Part shown: one piece after another, positions 23,297-34,065 of the stretch | Position numbering within the stretch: position 1 is the stretch's first letter | Layout of the letters: each line of letters opens with the position of its first letter | NCBI GenBank assembly: GCA_003254905.1 | Contig: QANU01025319.1 | Span: forward strand, 62,001 to 126,000 | Length of the DNA: 64,000 nucleotides | Reading direction: 5' to 3' | Source of the DNA: Nissolia schottii | Taxonomy: Eukaryota; Streptophyta; Magnoliopsida; Fabales; Fabaceae | Program-made: the position numbers and the translations under genes | Notes under the pieces: generated by a model | Told to the model about the DNA's origin: nothing | What the model saw: only the letters and a program-made list of their open reading frames with translations | Databases searched by the model: none

Positions 23297-26200
23297 TCAC
23301 CTCACTTTTTGAAACACAACTTTGTCAATGTGAGACATAATGGTCTCTGGCATAAAATAGGCTGCATAGTAAAAACTCTTGGCCACCATAAGAAACGAAT
23401 TCTTAATACTGGATTGTATTTGTGTGCCATCTGAGGATTCCTCAAGCACAATTTGCACTAGCTGTTGCATTTCTGACTCAATTTCTGGTGTAGTGATGCT
23501 GCCATTGTCACGTGCCTGACCACAGAATTAAGAAATGTAAAATTGAATTTAATGTAGTATGGATCCTATTAAAATTTCATCTAATGATATAATGATATGA
23601 CGTGGATAGACAAGATGTCCGATGTCCCACATAAAATGAGTGTGACATTTCTCGTGCAAAATGGTAACATTAGTCTTTAATTACTGACCTTGTTGGTTTG
23701 GTAATCATGAAGCCTATGGCACACACTGTTGGTGAGTTCAAGCAACCTCTGGTACTGAGGGTTGTGCTGTAGCTCTTCTGACCAGCATCCAGCCATTAAA
23801 TTTATGGTTTGCACAATCAGCTCCGCTGCTCGCTGGAAGCCGTTTTCTCCTTCGGTTTGCCAACTTGACAGCCAGCTTTGCCACTGATCAGTTTTTCAGA
23901 AAAAAACGCAAGTTTTCATGAGAAACTCACATTTCATATCAAGGAAAGTAAGTTATGATTGTGATTCATACAAAGTCATCAAATCTCAATAGAATATGAA
24001 AAATACTCACAATTTGTTTCAGAGAATGGGAAATTTCCTGACCGTAACCCCGGAACAGCTCCAACCCAAGGTAATCAAGGGTTGCCAACAAAATTCCAAG
24101 GAGTTGTTCTTCTTTTGTGTTCTTGTCCAACATCCTGCAACACACATGCAAGGTAGATTTTGATACATCACTGGTATTATACTATTATTCAACAGGCTCA
24201 AATATCCAAAGATATAAAAAATTTACATGATTTTGGTCTCTGCCATTAGCGTAACTCTGTCAAACAGTAGCATGTGAGCAAAATAAACTCACCTCCAACT
24301 GAGGTACCCAATTTTGCGCAAGGAATTTAGAGAGAAAAGGAAAGAAAGAAGGAAGCAGGATGTTTAATTACATGTTAGAGAAGTTCTGTTTGTTAATGTT
24401 GTTATTGAATTGTTGTACAAAGGCACTCCTTGCTTCTCCATCCTTAATGAAGGACGTCAGCGTGCCGGTCAAAGCGGCGGTTTTCGCCCAAGCGAGTCGC
24501 TCCAGAAACCTCTCAGGCTCAAATATGGTGCCTGCTGCCACAAAGTAAGCAACCAGAAGAGCCTCTTTGCTCAGTCCAAACTCCTCCAACCCTGTTTCCA
24601 TGTACCAACTAACCAAAATTCCCATTATAAAAAATAAAAATGGAGAAACTCAATTCGTTAAATTAATTGTCTTTATGAACAAGTGTTTCCAGGAACTGAA
24701 ATACATAATGGATTTGTTTTATGGTTACTCTCTCACCTTTGGATTTTCTCCCATTCTGCACAGTGCACTGCTTGGCAGTTGTTGTAATCCAGTTTTGCAA
24801 GCTCAAGATAAACATCATTATTCACGTAGGGCATCCTGTCAAAAAAAAAGTAGTTAATTTCCTTATGACCTAAAGTGTGTGTGTCTATATATATATATAT
24901 GGACATTTATGTGTAATCAACTAATGATTTCAGCATCAAGCATCAAAATGTTATCCGTACGTTCCAAAAACATTCAACTACATCCAACAAAACTAAGAAA
25001 CAAACTTCAAACACAAATAAGTAATATAAAACACACGAAACATACACGCATAAATGTTCGATGATAATGTTTATTTCACTATTTGATTAAATGCAAGCGG
25101 ATGTTATTGAGTTGTAAAATAACATTACTCTGTTAGCATATTGTGACAAAACTTACGGTGTTAATTGATTTTGTTAGGATTAGTATTAAAAGCAGAGTAT
25201 AATTAGTGTGCCCTCATTCAATCAAATTACTTTATTTGTATAACTTTTTAAGAAATGAGTAAGAGAGTTAATTATTTTTGCTTATGTGACAAAATTTGAT
25301 TGAATGATGTTATAAAAAAGTTTTGCACTTCCAGGCATAGCAGTTAAACTCGTGAAGGAAATGTGTAATTGTACCTATAAAGTGACTTGCCAATCCAAAC
25401 ATCATCTTTACCACCATATTCTTCAATGAAAAATCTTGTCTCCAATCGCGGTAAGCTAGCATACCAAGGCACGTCCAGTGCGTAGCCAACCTATAAATTA
25501 TTAATTTTTTAATATATAAGTAACATTGAAGTTTGAACTCTATTCTTATGCATATTACTTAAGTTTTTTACCACTGAAGCATTTCTAGTGGATTACCTAT
25601 AAATTATTATTTGTTACAACAATAATGAGTTAAATTGAAAAATAAAGAGAAATCTTAACAAATTAAAATTCATAAATTTTTTCCGTAGTACATTCTTACA
25701 TGCAAGCACATAAATCAATTGTAGTGAATATTGCAATAACTCACCTCGCCAGGCAAATCTTTGGTTATGATCCACTTATCAAATAGCTCATTAGCAGCAC
25801 GTTTCTGAGTTAAGAATTTGGATGCATAGCTCTTGGCATCTTCCAGAATCTTCTCCCCTGGAAACATAATTTGAGAAGCTCTAAAAAGATTGTACATTCC
25901 TGTCACTGCTTGGGTTGACTGCCCAGCGAAGCAGATGAATTCATCGCCTCTCACAAAATGCTTGAACACATCTACCAAAATCAGAAAATCTCATAATCAA
26001 TTTAATAAATATCTCTCAAGGAGGCAATCATTAATATCATGTAAAATGCAAGAAATGTTAATTCTATATATATTTTCAATTTTCAGCAGTAGTGTACATT
26101 ATTAATTAATTAAACATACCGGGTGAAACTTTGTGGCCATGTAACCTTTGCAATCTAAATGCCATGGCTGTATCGTCAACATCTTGAACCTCTGAATTCC

Positions 26201-28107
26201 TAGCCCAACAAATTCCCTTCTCAGTCCAGTATCTAAAAAAATTATTAATTAATTAACTAGTTAGAATTAGAAGACACAAAAATTAAGTCTCTTTAATTTC
26301 TAGCAATTCACATTCATCCCACCTTGAAATGTAATTTATACAGTCCTTGACCTCTTGCTGAAAATATCTTGAAATTCCTAGGCGTTCCAGCCTATCAACA
26401 ACCCATACGTGTTCAAACAAATCCACCGGATACACATTCGGAACTGCCCAAAAATAAAAATACAAAAAAAAAAGATTATATATTAACCTTCACATAATGA
26501 AGTACCAAATTATTTATTTATTTATTTATTTGTCTCAAATGACACCATAATTGAAGTTGGCTAGTATTAAGTCACAGCATTAACAAGTCAATTGGAAAAT
26601 AGAGTTGAAATTAATTAAATTGTGATGTCCAGTATTTGATAAAATACAAATATTACTCAAGAAATGAAGTTTAACATTACCTCCTCCATTGAACCTCTTA
26701 ACAGCTCTGTCCAAGTAGTTGAGAGCATTTTGATCTCTGGTCTGCATCAGAGCATAGGCAGTGGAGGCTGGAGAGAACAAGAATGAACCATCTTGGGACT
26801 GAAGCTTTAGAAGTTGTCCCCAATCCAAATTTGCCATTCCCTCCAAACTATGGAGCAGTGTTGTGGGCACCTTATGCAACACTTGTCTTGGTATTCTACA
26901 CAATTGTAAAAGATTAATCAATTATTTATTTAATTCAATTCAATTCATATAAAGTTGAATGAGGTTGGAAAAGACCAATATATATATATACATACATACA
27001 TATATATNTATATATAACCAGCAGTAAGTAAGGGTTAGGAGATTTAATCTGTACTTGGTAAGCTTTAGGTCTCTCAGAGCGAGGATGTCTTTTAGGATAG
27101 AAGAATCATCTGGCACTTCAATGTTCATACTTCGAGCTAAATCCACAAGAGAAGGGAAAGCAACTTCAAACCCAATTGGCATATGCTCAGCGTTCTCATC
27201 CTGAATCTTGTATAGATTCTCTCTGAAAAATTTCATTCCTGTCACATATATACAAATTAATGCATGCACAAATGAATATTTTATATTCAATTACCATTGC
27301 ATGAAATTGTAAATCATGCATGTAGGCAAATAGTACTCGCCTTGATTACTACTTACAATGAGATAACAATTAACTGCATTAATTTTTATTGACTTACACA
27401 GTAGTATAAAGTATAATGTTGTTGTTTTACACTGTCAATATATAAAAATTAGAGTGATACTATAGAATTACCCTTGTCACACTTTTCAGGGTGCACATTC
27501 CATGCTCTTAGTGCAATAACACAAGCCAAGGTGTTAATAATTCGGTCATGGGCTGTGAATATTTCAGCATCTCCCCATGAACCATCAGGAAGCTGATTAT
27601 TGGAAATCCATTCAAGACATGAGCGGAATTGAGGGCTATTTCCATCATCAACATTTTTCACTAGCGCAACCCATGCTGTGTCATAAGCTGAGATGCTTAT
27701 TTCTCCGTCTTCGATGGACCCCAACATCGATTTTACCACATTGATCTGCTTCCTAATCTCATTTGCTACCATAACCTTACAAAGTTATTATGATCACAAA
27801 TAAACAATCATGGGTTAAAATCCTTCCTAATAATATAGCTGTCTTATATGTACTTATTTATTTGTGAAACACCTTATCCACTCACATATATCTACACTTA
27901 AATGAATTTAAATAACATTTTTTTTTAATTATATACATGCGAGATGCGACTGTGATAGAGTATAGTTACAATAGAAGGGGACATGCACCTTGTAAACAGC
28001 TTCCTCGTCTATGCCTTTGTCGTCCTTCACTGTCTGGAGCCATTTGAGATATGGCACACTATCCTGAAACACTTGGACGGTAAATTTTACTAGGTCTTAC
28101 TTAAATG

Positions 28108-28158
<51 letters not shown>

Positions 28159-30814
28159 TTAAAATTAAAGNNNNNNNNNNNNNNNNNNNNNNNNNNNNNN
28201 NNNNNNNNNNNNNNNNNNNNNNNNNNNNNNNNNNNNNNNNNNNNNNNNNNNNNNNNNNNNNNNNNNNNNNNNNNNNNNNNNNNNNNNNNNNNNNNNNNNN
28301 NNNNNNNNNNNNNNNNNNNNNNNNNNNNNNNNNNNNNNNNNNNNNNNNNNNNNNNNNNNNNNNNNNNNNNNNNNNNNNNNNNNNNNNNNNNNNNNNNNNN
28401 NNNNNNNNNNNNNNNNNNNNNNNNNNNNNNNNNNNNNNNNNNNNNNNNNNNNNNNNNNNNNNNNNNNNNNNNNNNNNNNNNNNNNNNNNNNNNNNNNNNN
28501 NNNNNNNNNNNNNNNNNNNNNNNNNNNNNNNNNNNNNNNNNNNNNNNNNNNNNNNNNNNNNNNNNNNNNNNNNNNNNNNNNNNNNNNNNNNNNNNNNNNN
28601 NNNNNNNNNNNNNNNNNNNNNNNNNNNNNNNNNNNNNNNNNNNNNNNNNNNNNNNNNNNNNNNNNNNNNNNNNNNNNNNNNNNNNNNNNNNNNNNNNNNN
28701 NNNNNNNNNNNNNNNNNNNNNNNNNNNNNNNNNNNNNNNNNNNNNNNNNNNNNNNNNNNNNNNNNNNNNNNNNNNNNNNNNNNNNNNNNNNNNNNNNNNN
28801 NNNNNNNNNNNNNNNNNNNNNNNNNNNNNNNNNNNNNNNNNNNNNNNNNNNNNNNNNNNNNNNNNNNNNNNNNNNNNNNNNNNNNNNNNNNNNNNNNNNN
28901 NNNNNNNNNNNNNNNNNNNNNNNNNNNNNNNNNNNNNNNNNNNNNNNNNNNNNNNNNNNNNNNNNNNNNNNNNNNNNNNNNNNNNNNNNNNNNNNNNNNN
29001 NNNNNNNNNNNNNNNNNNNNNNNNNNNNNNNNNNNNNNNNNNNNNNNNNNNNNNNNNNNNNNNNNNNNNNNNNNNNNNNNNNNNNNNNNNNNNNNNNNNN
29101 NNNNNNNNNNNNNNNNNNNNNNNNNNNNNNNNNNNNNNNNNNNNNNNNNNNNNNNNNAATTTTTAGCACTTTCATTCAATCAAATATTGACACAGACAAA
29201 AATAATTGATTTGATTAGATGATAGTATAAAAAATTTTACTCGACAACAATGTAATTTTACACTATCAACACATATCAATTACACTATTTTCTATATATA
29301 AATATAAATGTACAACTATATGAACATAGTACAAATATTCATTCATTGTATTGAAAAAGTCATAGTAAGCATTTAATTAATTACAGAATTCGGATCAACT
29401 CAATTCATTTTAGGAATCAAAATTGTGATTTATACGTTGTTTGGATAATACAATTTATAATGTTATTAAAAATATTTAGAAGTTACAAGTCATTTTTAAT
29501 TCCTATTTTCTAAATATAAATATAAATGTACAACTATATAAACATAGTATAAATATTCATTCATTGTATTGAAAAATTCATAATAAGTATTTAATTAATT
29601 ACAGAATTCGGGTCAACTCAATTCATTTTAGGAATCAAAATTGTGATTTATACGTTTGATAATACAATTTATAATTTTATTAAAAAATTTACAAGTTAAA
29701 ATTCACTTTAAATTCTTTTTCCTATTTAACTATATAATTTATTACCTTTTAAAAAGCCATTTTTAATATTTTTTGATAAGTTAAAATATCTACTCAAAAA
29801 TTATTTTTAAAACAATCAATACAATTTTTTTTTCATATTCAAATATAATATAACTTATTTACAAATTAATTTTTAAAAATTACTTTCACATAATGACTTA
29901 AAAAAATTATTTATTGAAAAATGTGCTCATAAAACATATTTAATGTGTTTAAAGTGTTTAATAAACATACAAAAGTAAAAAAATTAATAGTTAATAGTGC
30001 TCATAAAGAACACATTAAAGTAAAAAAATTTTAATTTAAAAAGTAAAATAAGTATTTTTACCATTAAATCATTAAAATAAATAAAAAAACTCATTTCTAC
30101 ATTAATAATCTAACAAAGAAAACACTCATTTTTTTCTCTAAAATAAAATTTTCGCTTTAGAGACAAATATTTCTCCTATTTACCCAAACTAGTCATTAAT
30201 CTCTATCGATCCTTGTGTATTCAAAGCTTCTTGTTATTACGGGAAAAAAAATTTAATGCTTGGTCGGGAGATGTAGATTTTTTTTCGTTTACATTTAGAG
30301 CTTGATATTGTTCCCGGAAAACTTGATTTGGATGATCAATATGTCTTTTGCTCTATTATGGATTATTTGACAAAATATATGAATCCAATTCCAAAATCAA
30401 CACTGCAAAATGAGGAGTTTTCATAAGTAAAATGCTTATCAGAAAGCTTGTTTTGCTACTTGTAATACAAACCGTTCAGATTTAATTTCTTGTAAAGATA
30501 TAAAATCGTGATTTGAACAAAAAGTTGTCTAATTTACGGTTTAATTTAAAGATCTTCGTAACCAATCATAAAATTAGCCTTCTGCTAAAATGAAACTCAG
30601 TGGCAAAACTAAAAAGAACAAAAACAATTGAAAATCTGAATAATAATTCATACAAATAACACAACAGAAAAACATAGAAGCAAAACGTACCCCCAAATGA
30701 ATTCTGAGAGCATCCAAGGAAAGGCTTGAAATAAAGGCAGTGTTTGGCAGCAGCAGATCTCCCGCAAGAAGAAAGAGGCATCTGACTGAGAAGGGAGGAA
30801 ATCTGAAAAGCCAT
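23297..30814 (-). CDS. CPS: ent-Copalyl diphosphate synthase (class II diterpene cyclase)
   Basis: It converts geranylgeranyl diphosphate to ent-CPP in plastids, the first committed gibberellin step. Resolved exons: 30691-30814, 27989-28063, 27472-27775, 27055-27238, 26681-26895, 26323-26443, 26120-26232, 25745-25971, 25375-25490, 24737-24835, 24372-24608, 24011-24134, 23689-23883, 23297-23515. From 28063 to the stop they give 742 aa with all phases consistent. Seen: SAYDTAW (near 27680), QLPDGSWGD, the catalytic DVDD (26172-26183), and the LHS (near 26850) and PNV (near 26438) motifs holding the His-Asn pair known from Arabidopsis CPS. No class I DDxxD motif occurs, so kaurene synthase is excluded. 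The start ATG at 30812-30814 (MAFQ) is shared by the duplicate at 41044. At least one exon after exon 1 is missing and probably lies in the N gap. Otherwise it looks intact. Confidence 0.93.
28109..28155. repeat. (TA)n microsatellite beside the assembly gap
   Basis: About 46 bases of pure TA repeat within a CPS intron, 15 bases from the N run; it probably caused the gap. Confidence 0.95.
28171..29157. other. Assembly gap (987 N)
   Basis: The unsequenced run lies inside CPS between exon 1 and the exon beginning DSVPYLKW. The missing part of the transit-peptide region (roughly 20-50 residues expected by comparison with other CPS proteins) is probably here. Open frames called across the N run are artefacts. 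Confidence 0.95.
29293..29690. repeat. Direct duplication in a CPS intron
   Basis: About 180 bases at 29293-29472 recur at about 29511-29690 (offset 218), both with ATTACAGAATTCGG followed by TCAACTCAATTCATTTTAGG. The copies differ by several substitutions and small indels. Non-coding. Confidence 0.85.
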
Positions 30815-30918
30815 TGAGCAACGGAGTGTTGCTTCTGCCAACCCACCCTAGTGACCTTGTTACTTATTTATATGGACTAAGGTCAATTGGGAATGAAATC
30901 AAGAAGCATTTCCAGTCT

Positions 30919-30926
30919 TATTTATA
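30919..30926 (-). promoter_or_regulatory. CPS TATA box
   Basis: Read on the minus strand, TATAAATA lies about 105 bases upstream of the CPS start codon, giving a plausible leader of roughly 75 bases. The duplicate arm has TATAAA at 40935-40940 at the equivalent place, so the site is retained in both. Confidence 0.7.
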
Positions 30927-31048
30927 GGTGACATGGGGGCTGAATTCAGAATGTACCATAATTTTTAGTTTGCTTTCACATTAAAATTTTTAATTAGTAA
31001 TATGAAGAAGAGTATTTTTTTATTTTGATTTATTACTTTAATTTTTTA

Positions 31049-31212
31049 GATTAATTTATATGTATTGACAGTGTAAAAGTGTCATCCAATCATGTACTAT
31101 TGCGTAAGTAAAAATGGTTAAGTCACCTACCCACTATTTCAATAGTGACATTTTAAGATTGGATGACAGTGTAAAAGAAATCTTTTATACTGTTTGTGCA
31201 TAGAAATTAATC
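31049..31212. mobile_element. MITE in the CPS promoter
   Basis: The ends are inverted repeats of more than 40 bases (GATTAATTTATATG...CATAGAAATTAATC), containing GACAGTGTAAAAG and the matched blocks TCATCCAATC and GATTGGATGA. It is missing from the equivalent place in arm 2, so it arrived after the duplication or was lost there. It lies about 235-400 bases upstream of the CPS start codon and could affect expression. Confidence 0.6.
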
Positions 31213-32650
31213 TCTTATTTTTTTATGAAATAAAATTGTAAAACAATTTTTTAGTTTTTAACATTATTTTGAAAAAAAAAGTTAAAAAATTACAAAAATT
31301 AATTATTATTAATAGAAAATATTATTTTCTTAAAATTAAAATAAAACACAACAGTACTGATTTCAATATTATTGTCCATTTTGGACCAATTTAGAGTTTC
31401 AAAGTAGTTTTAATGGTCTTTTTTCAATAATATCTTTAATTTAAGTGTAGTTATTAAACAGATTAATAAATTAATAAATATATATTTTAAATTTTATCTC
31501 TTATAAGAAGACCTTTAGTCGATTCAGACCTTAATATTCAATCAAGACAAAAAAAAAATACTTCATCTGATTAATATTAGATGTTATTTTTGACAAAATG
31601 CACGTAAATTAATAAATCAATTAATTTGTACATATATAAATAAAATATCAAGTGTTTAAATTAAATTACACTTGAATATTTTTGTTTCTCTCACCATTTT
31701 ATTTCTTCAATTAAAGCACATGGTGAGTTATTGTAAGAGTAAAATTGAAAAAATAACAATTAATACTTCCTTAATTTAATCAAGTGACAACTAATTTTTC
31801 ATGAAAAGTGTTATCTAATACTAAATATATGGAGTATAACTTTCTACTGCTTTCAATCAACATTTATGTTTTTTTCTTAATCTTTCTGCAGATATGTCTC
31901 ACATTCTTACCTCATTTTTTTTAAGTGTATTTCTCCGCATTGTAAAATTAATTGTAGTCTATTTCTCTTTATGGATTGTTAAAGAATAAAAAATATGAAA
32001 AATTTTAAATGTATTGAATACATAAAAAATTAAAAAAAGAAAAAAGGTTTATTGTTCTCAACAAAAAAAATTAATCATTTTGAGCATAGACAGATTTGCA
32101 CTCCCAAATATTACTCTTTTTAAGAATCAAATTCTTTCACCACGCCAACACTCAACACTCTTATTGACTACTTTTGATTATGGTAATGATATGTTATTCT
32201 AATAAAAATTATAAACATTTTTTTTCCACCAAATGAAATAAAAGTAAATGTAATCGATATTTTACTTTCTTTGTTTTGTTTTATTCGTGCAAAACCAAAC
32301 ACACATATCAAGAAAAAAAATAAATTGTATAAAATGATATGAATTGACAAAATTATTCTTATAAAGAATACAATTTTTTTGTTTTCATTATAATTATTAC
32401 TCCCTTTATATCAACTATACTAATAAATACTTTACTGTAATTAAGGGTATAAGGAGGAAAAAATAATTGTACCTAAATACAAAAAATAGACATATATTTT
32501 AAAACTCTAAAAAAGTTAAAATTTGACAAGAGAACGGAGCAAGTAAAAAGTAATCAACTAATCTTACTTTGTTTGTATGGTTCAAAAATATTTATAAACC
32601 ATTAATTTCTATTTGTATTATTTAAAAAGTTTATAGAAAGCAAAAATAAG

Positions 32651-33400
32651 AAATCAATAGTTGATAAGGTTCGAAGATCACAAATTAAATGTATTCAGAA
32701 TTAAGTAAGTATTTCTCCTTTAAAATGGATTTCTCATTTTCTTAATCTTTCACAAGAAATTCAAATATTAGATAGTTGACTGCTGTTAAATTTTTTATTT
32801 TTGTGCAGCAATATAGAGTAAAAAACCTTATATGATGAATTAGAGACATTTTTATTCATTATTGAAAATATAATAAAATTAAAATAATAAAACAATATAT
32901 CATTCATTACTTATTTTAATTAAAAATAGAAAATCATTTGAAATTAAATAAAACAATTTTAGTTCAATATTATTCTATTTTGTCATTAATTGAAAATAAA
33001 AATAGTAAACAATATAAAAGGAGTAACTCATTTAATATGAAAAAAATTAAATTTTCAATTTCAAAACTTTATTATTTTGATTGAAATTCACATATTTGTT
33101 GAAGAATATTTAGTTTCTATATGCATTGAGTGTCATCCAATGACTCCTCACATGTATATGACTTTTAAGTAGTGAATGTGAGAAAAAAATTTGACAAAAT
33201 TTAATTGAATAAAAATAAAAAAAATGTTTGCCAGTGTACATAAATTATAAACTCCTGGTAAAATTCATTCTTCTTGTATGACTTTGCATTAAAAATTCGG
33301 TTTTGATGTAAAGTTGCATTAAAACAGGTACAACTAGTAATTACTAATTAATAATCTGATAATGAATTTAGACTAAATAGTAAAAAAGGAGTTTAGTTAA
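32651..33400. other. Gene-free AT-rich DNA between arm 1 and copia-3
   Basis: No gene, RNA or clear named repeat was seen. Confidence 0.5.
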
Positions 33401-33964
33401 TAACACATGACACCACAAGTTTTGTTAACTTGAGTTGCTGTCAATTGCTAGTTGTTAGTTAGCTGTCATTTGTTAACTTAATTAGTCTGTTAGCTATTAC
33501 ACTAGTTAGTTAACTTGTTAGAAATTCAATGTAAATTAATTTCTCCTTTCATTTGCATTTCATTTAAACTCCCCTGCTTTGTATATAAACCTGAGATAGA
33601 CACATTGTACAGTTGAGTTAATTCATAATACAAAAATTTTACATGTACATTCAATTTCATACACTCATACATACATCATTAATAATGTACAAACTTTATT
33701 CTCACAAGTGCACAAACATTACAAACTTGTAAATGATACTTTCAACTATACTTAAATAAGTGCACAAACATTACATGAGTTAAAATATAAACTTTATGTA
33801 TATAAGTATGAGGTGTATGTATGATGTATGATTTTTGGTGTACGTGTAGCAGAACTCTTCGTAATATTAAGAAGCATATTCAGAGCAATCTTTCTCGATT
33901 CTTGTTTCCTTGGTACCAAAGCTTGTTCATGGTTCTCCTTTACTCTCAGTTTCTTCATTTCTTA
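33401..33964 (+). repeat. 5' LTR of copia-3, with MITE insert
   Basis: It matches 38660-38980 on both sides of the MITE (33631-33857) plus its duplicated target. TATATAAAC at about 33581 is the likely TATA region. Confidence 0.88.
33631..33857 (-). mobile_element. 227-bp MULE-type MITE, copy A, inside an LTR
   Basis: The 3' LTR of copia-3 lacks this block, which gives exact edges. Flanks TTCATAATA (33622-33630) and TTCGTAATA (33858-33866) match at 8 of 9 positions, fitting a 9-bp Mutator duplication. A second 227-bp copy in opposite orientation lies at 42158-42384. The termini share a TGCTACAYGTAC core, worn to TTTACATGTAC at this copy's left end. Confidence 0.85.
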
Positions 33965-33976
33965 TGGTATCAGAGC
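33965..33976 (+). promoter_or_regulatory. Primer-binding site of copia-3
   Basis: TGGTATCAGAGC, the standard complement of plant initiator-Met tRNA, follows the 5' LTR without a gap. Confidence 0.9.
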
Positions 33977-34065
33977 TCCTAAATCAGGAGCTCTGTTGCG
34001 CATACTTGATCTCATCTTTTTCTTCCACTTTCAACATCTTCGTTCTGCTTCACTGAGTTCTATCA

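Larger units (their letters stand above)
30797..32650 (-). repeat. Arm 1 of inverted duplication (CPS 5' region)
   Basis: This block, covering the CPS start codon, 5' leader, TATA region and about 1.7 kb upstream, is related in reverse complement to 39405-41062. Anchors seen: 30797-30830 with 41022-41062; 30885-30960 with 40915-40990; 31330-31400 with 40505-40575; 31870-31980 with 40195-40310; 32585-32650 with 39405-39480. Apart from these it is AT-rich and gene-free, with a MITE at 31049-31212. Confidence 0.8.

Noticed and set aside
27449..27772. CPS beginning at MVANEIRK
   Set aside because: This Met lies inside an exon whose acceptor is two codons upstream, and the preceding exon (DSVPYLKW) continues in phase.
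28097..29179. Three open frames of 330-360 codons
   Set aside because: They span the N run; apart from AT-repeat-coded Tyr/Ile they contain only unknown residues.
30815..30846. Longer CPS starts (MAEAT.. or MGWQK..)
   Set aside because: These begin at TTG and GTG, not ATG; the first in-frame ATG is MAFQ, which is conserved in the duplicate at 41044.
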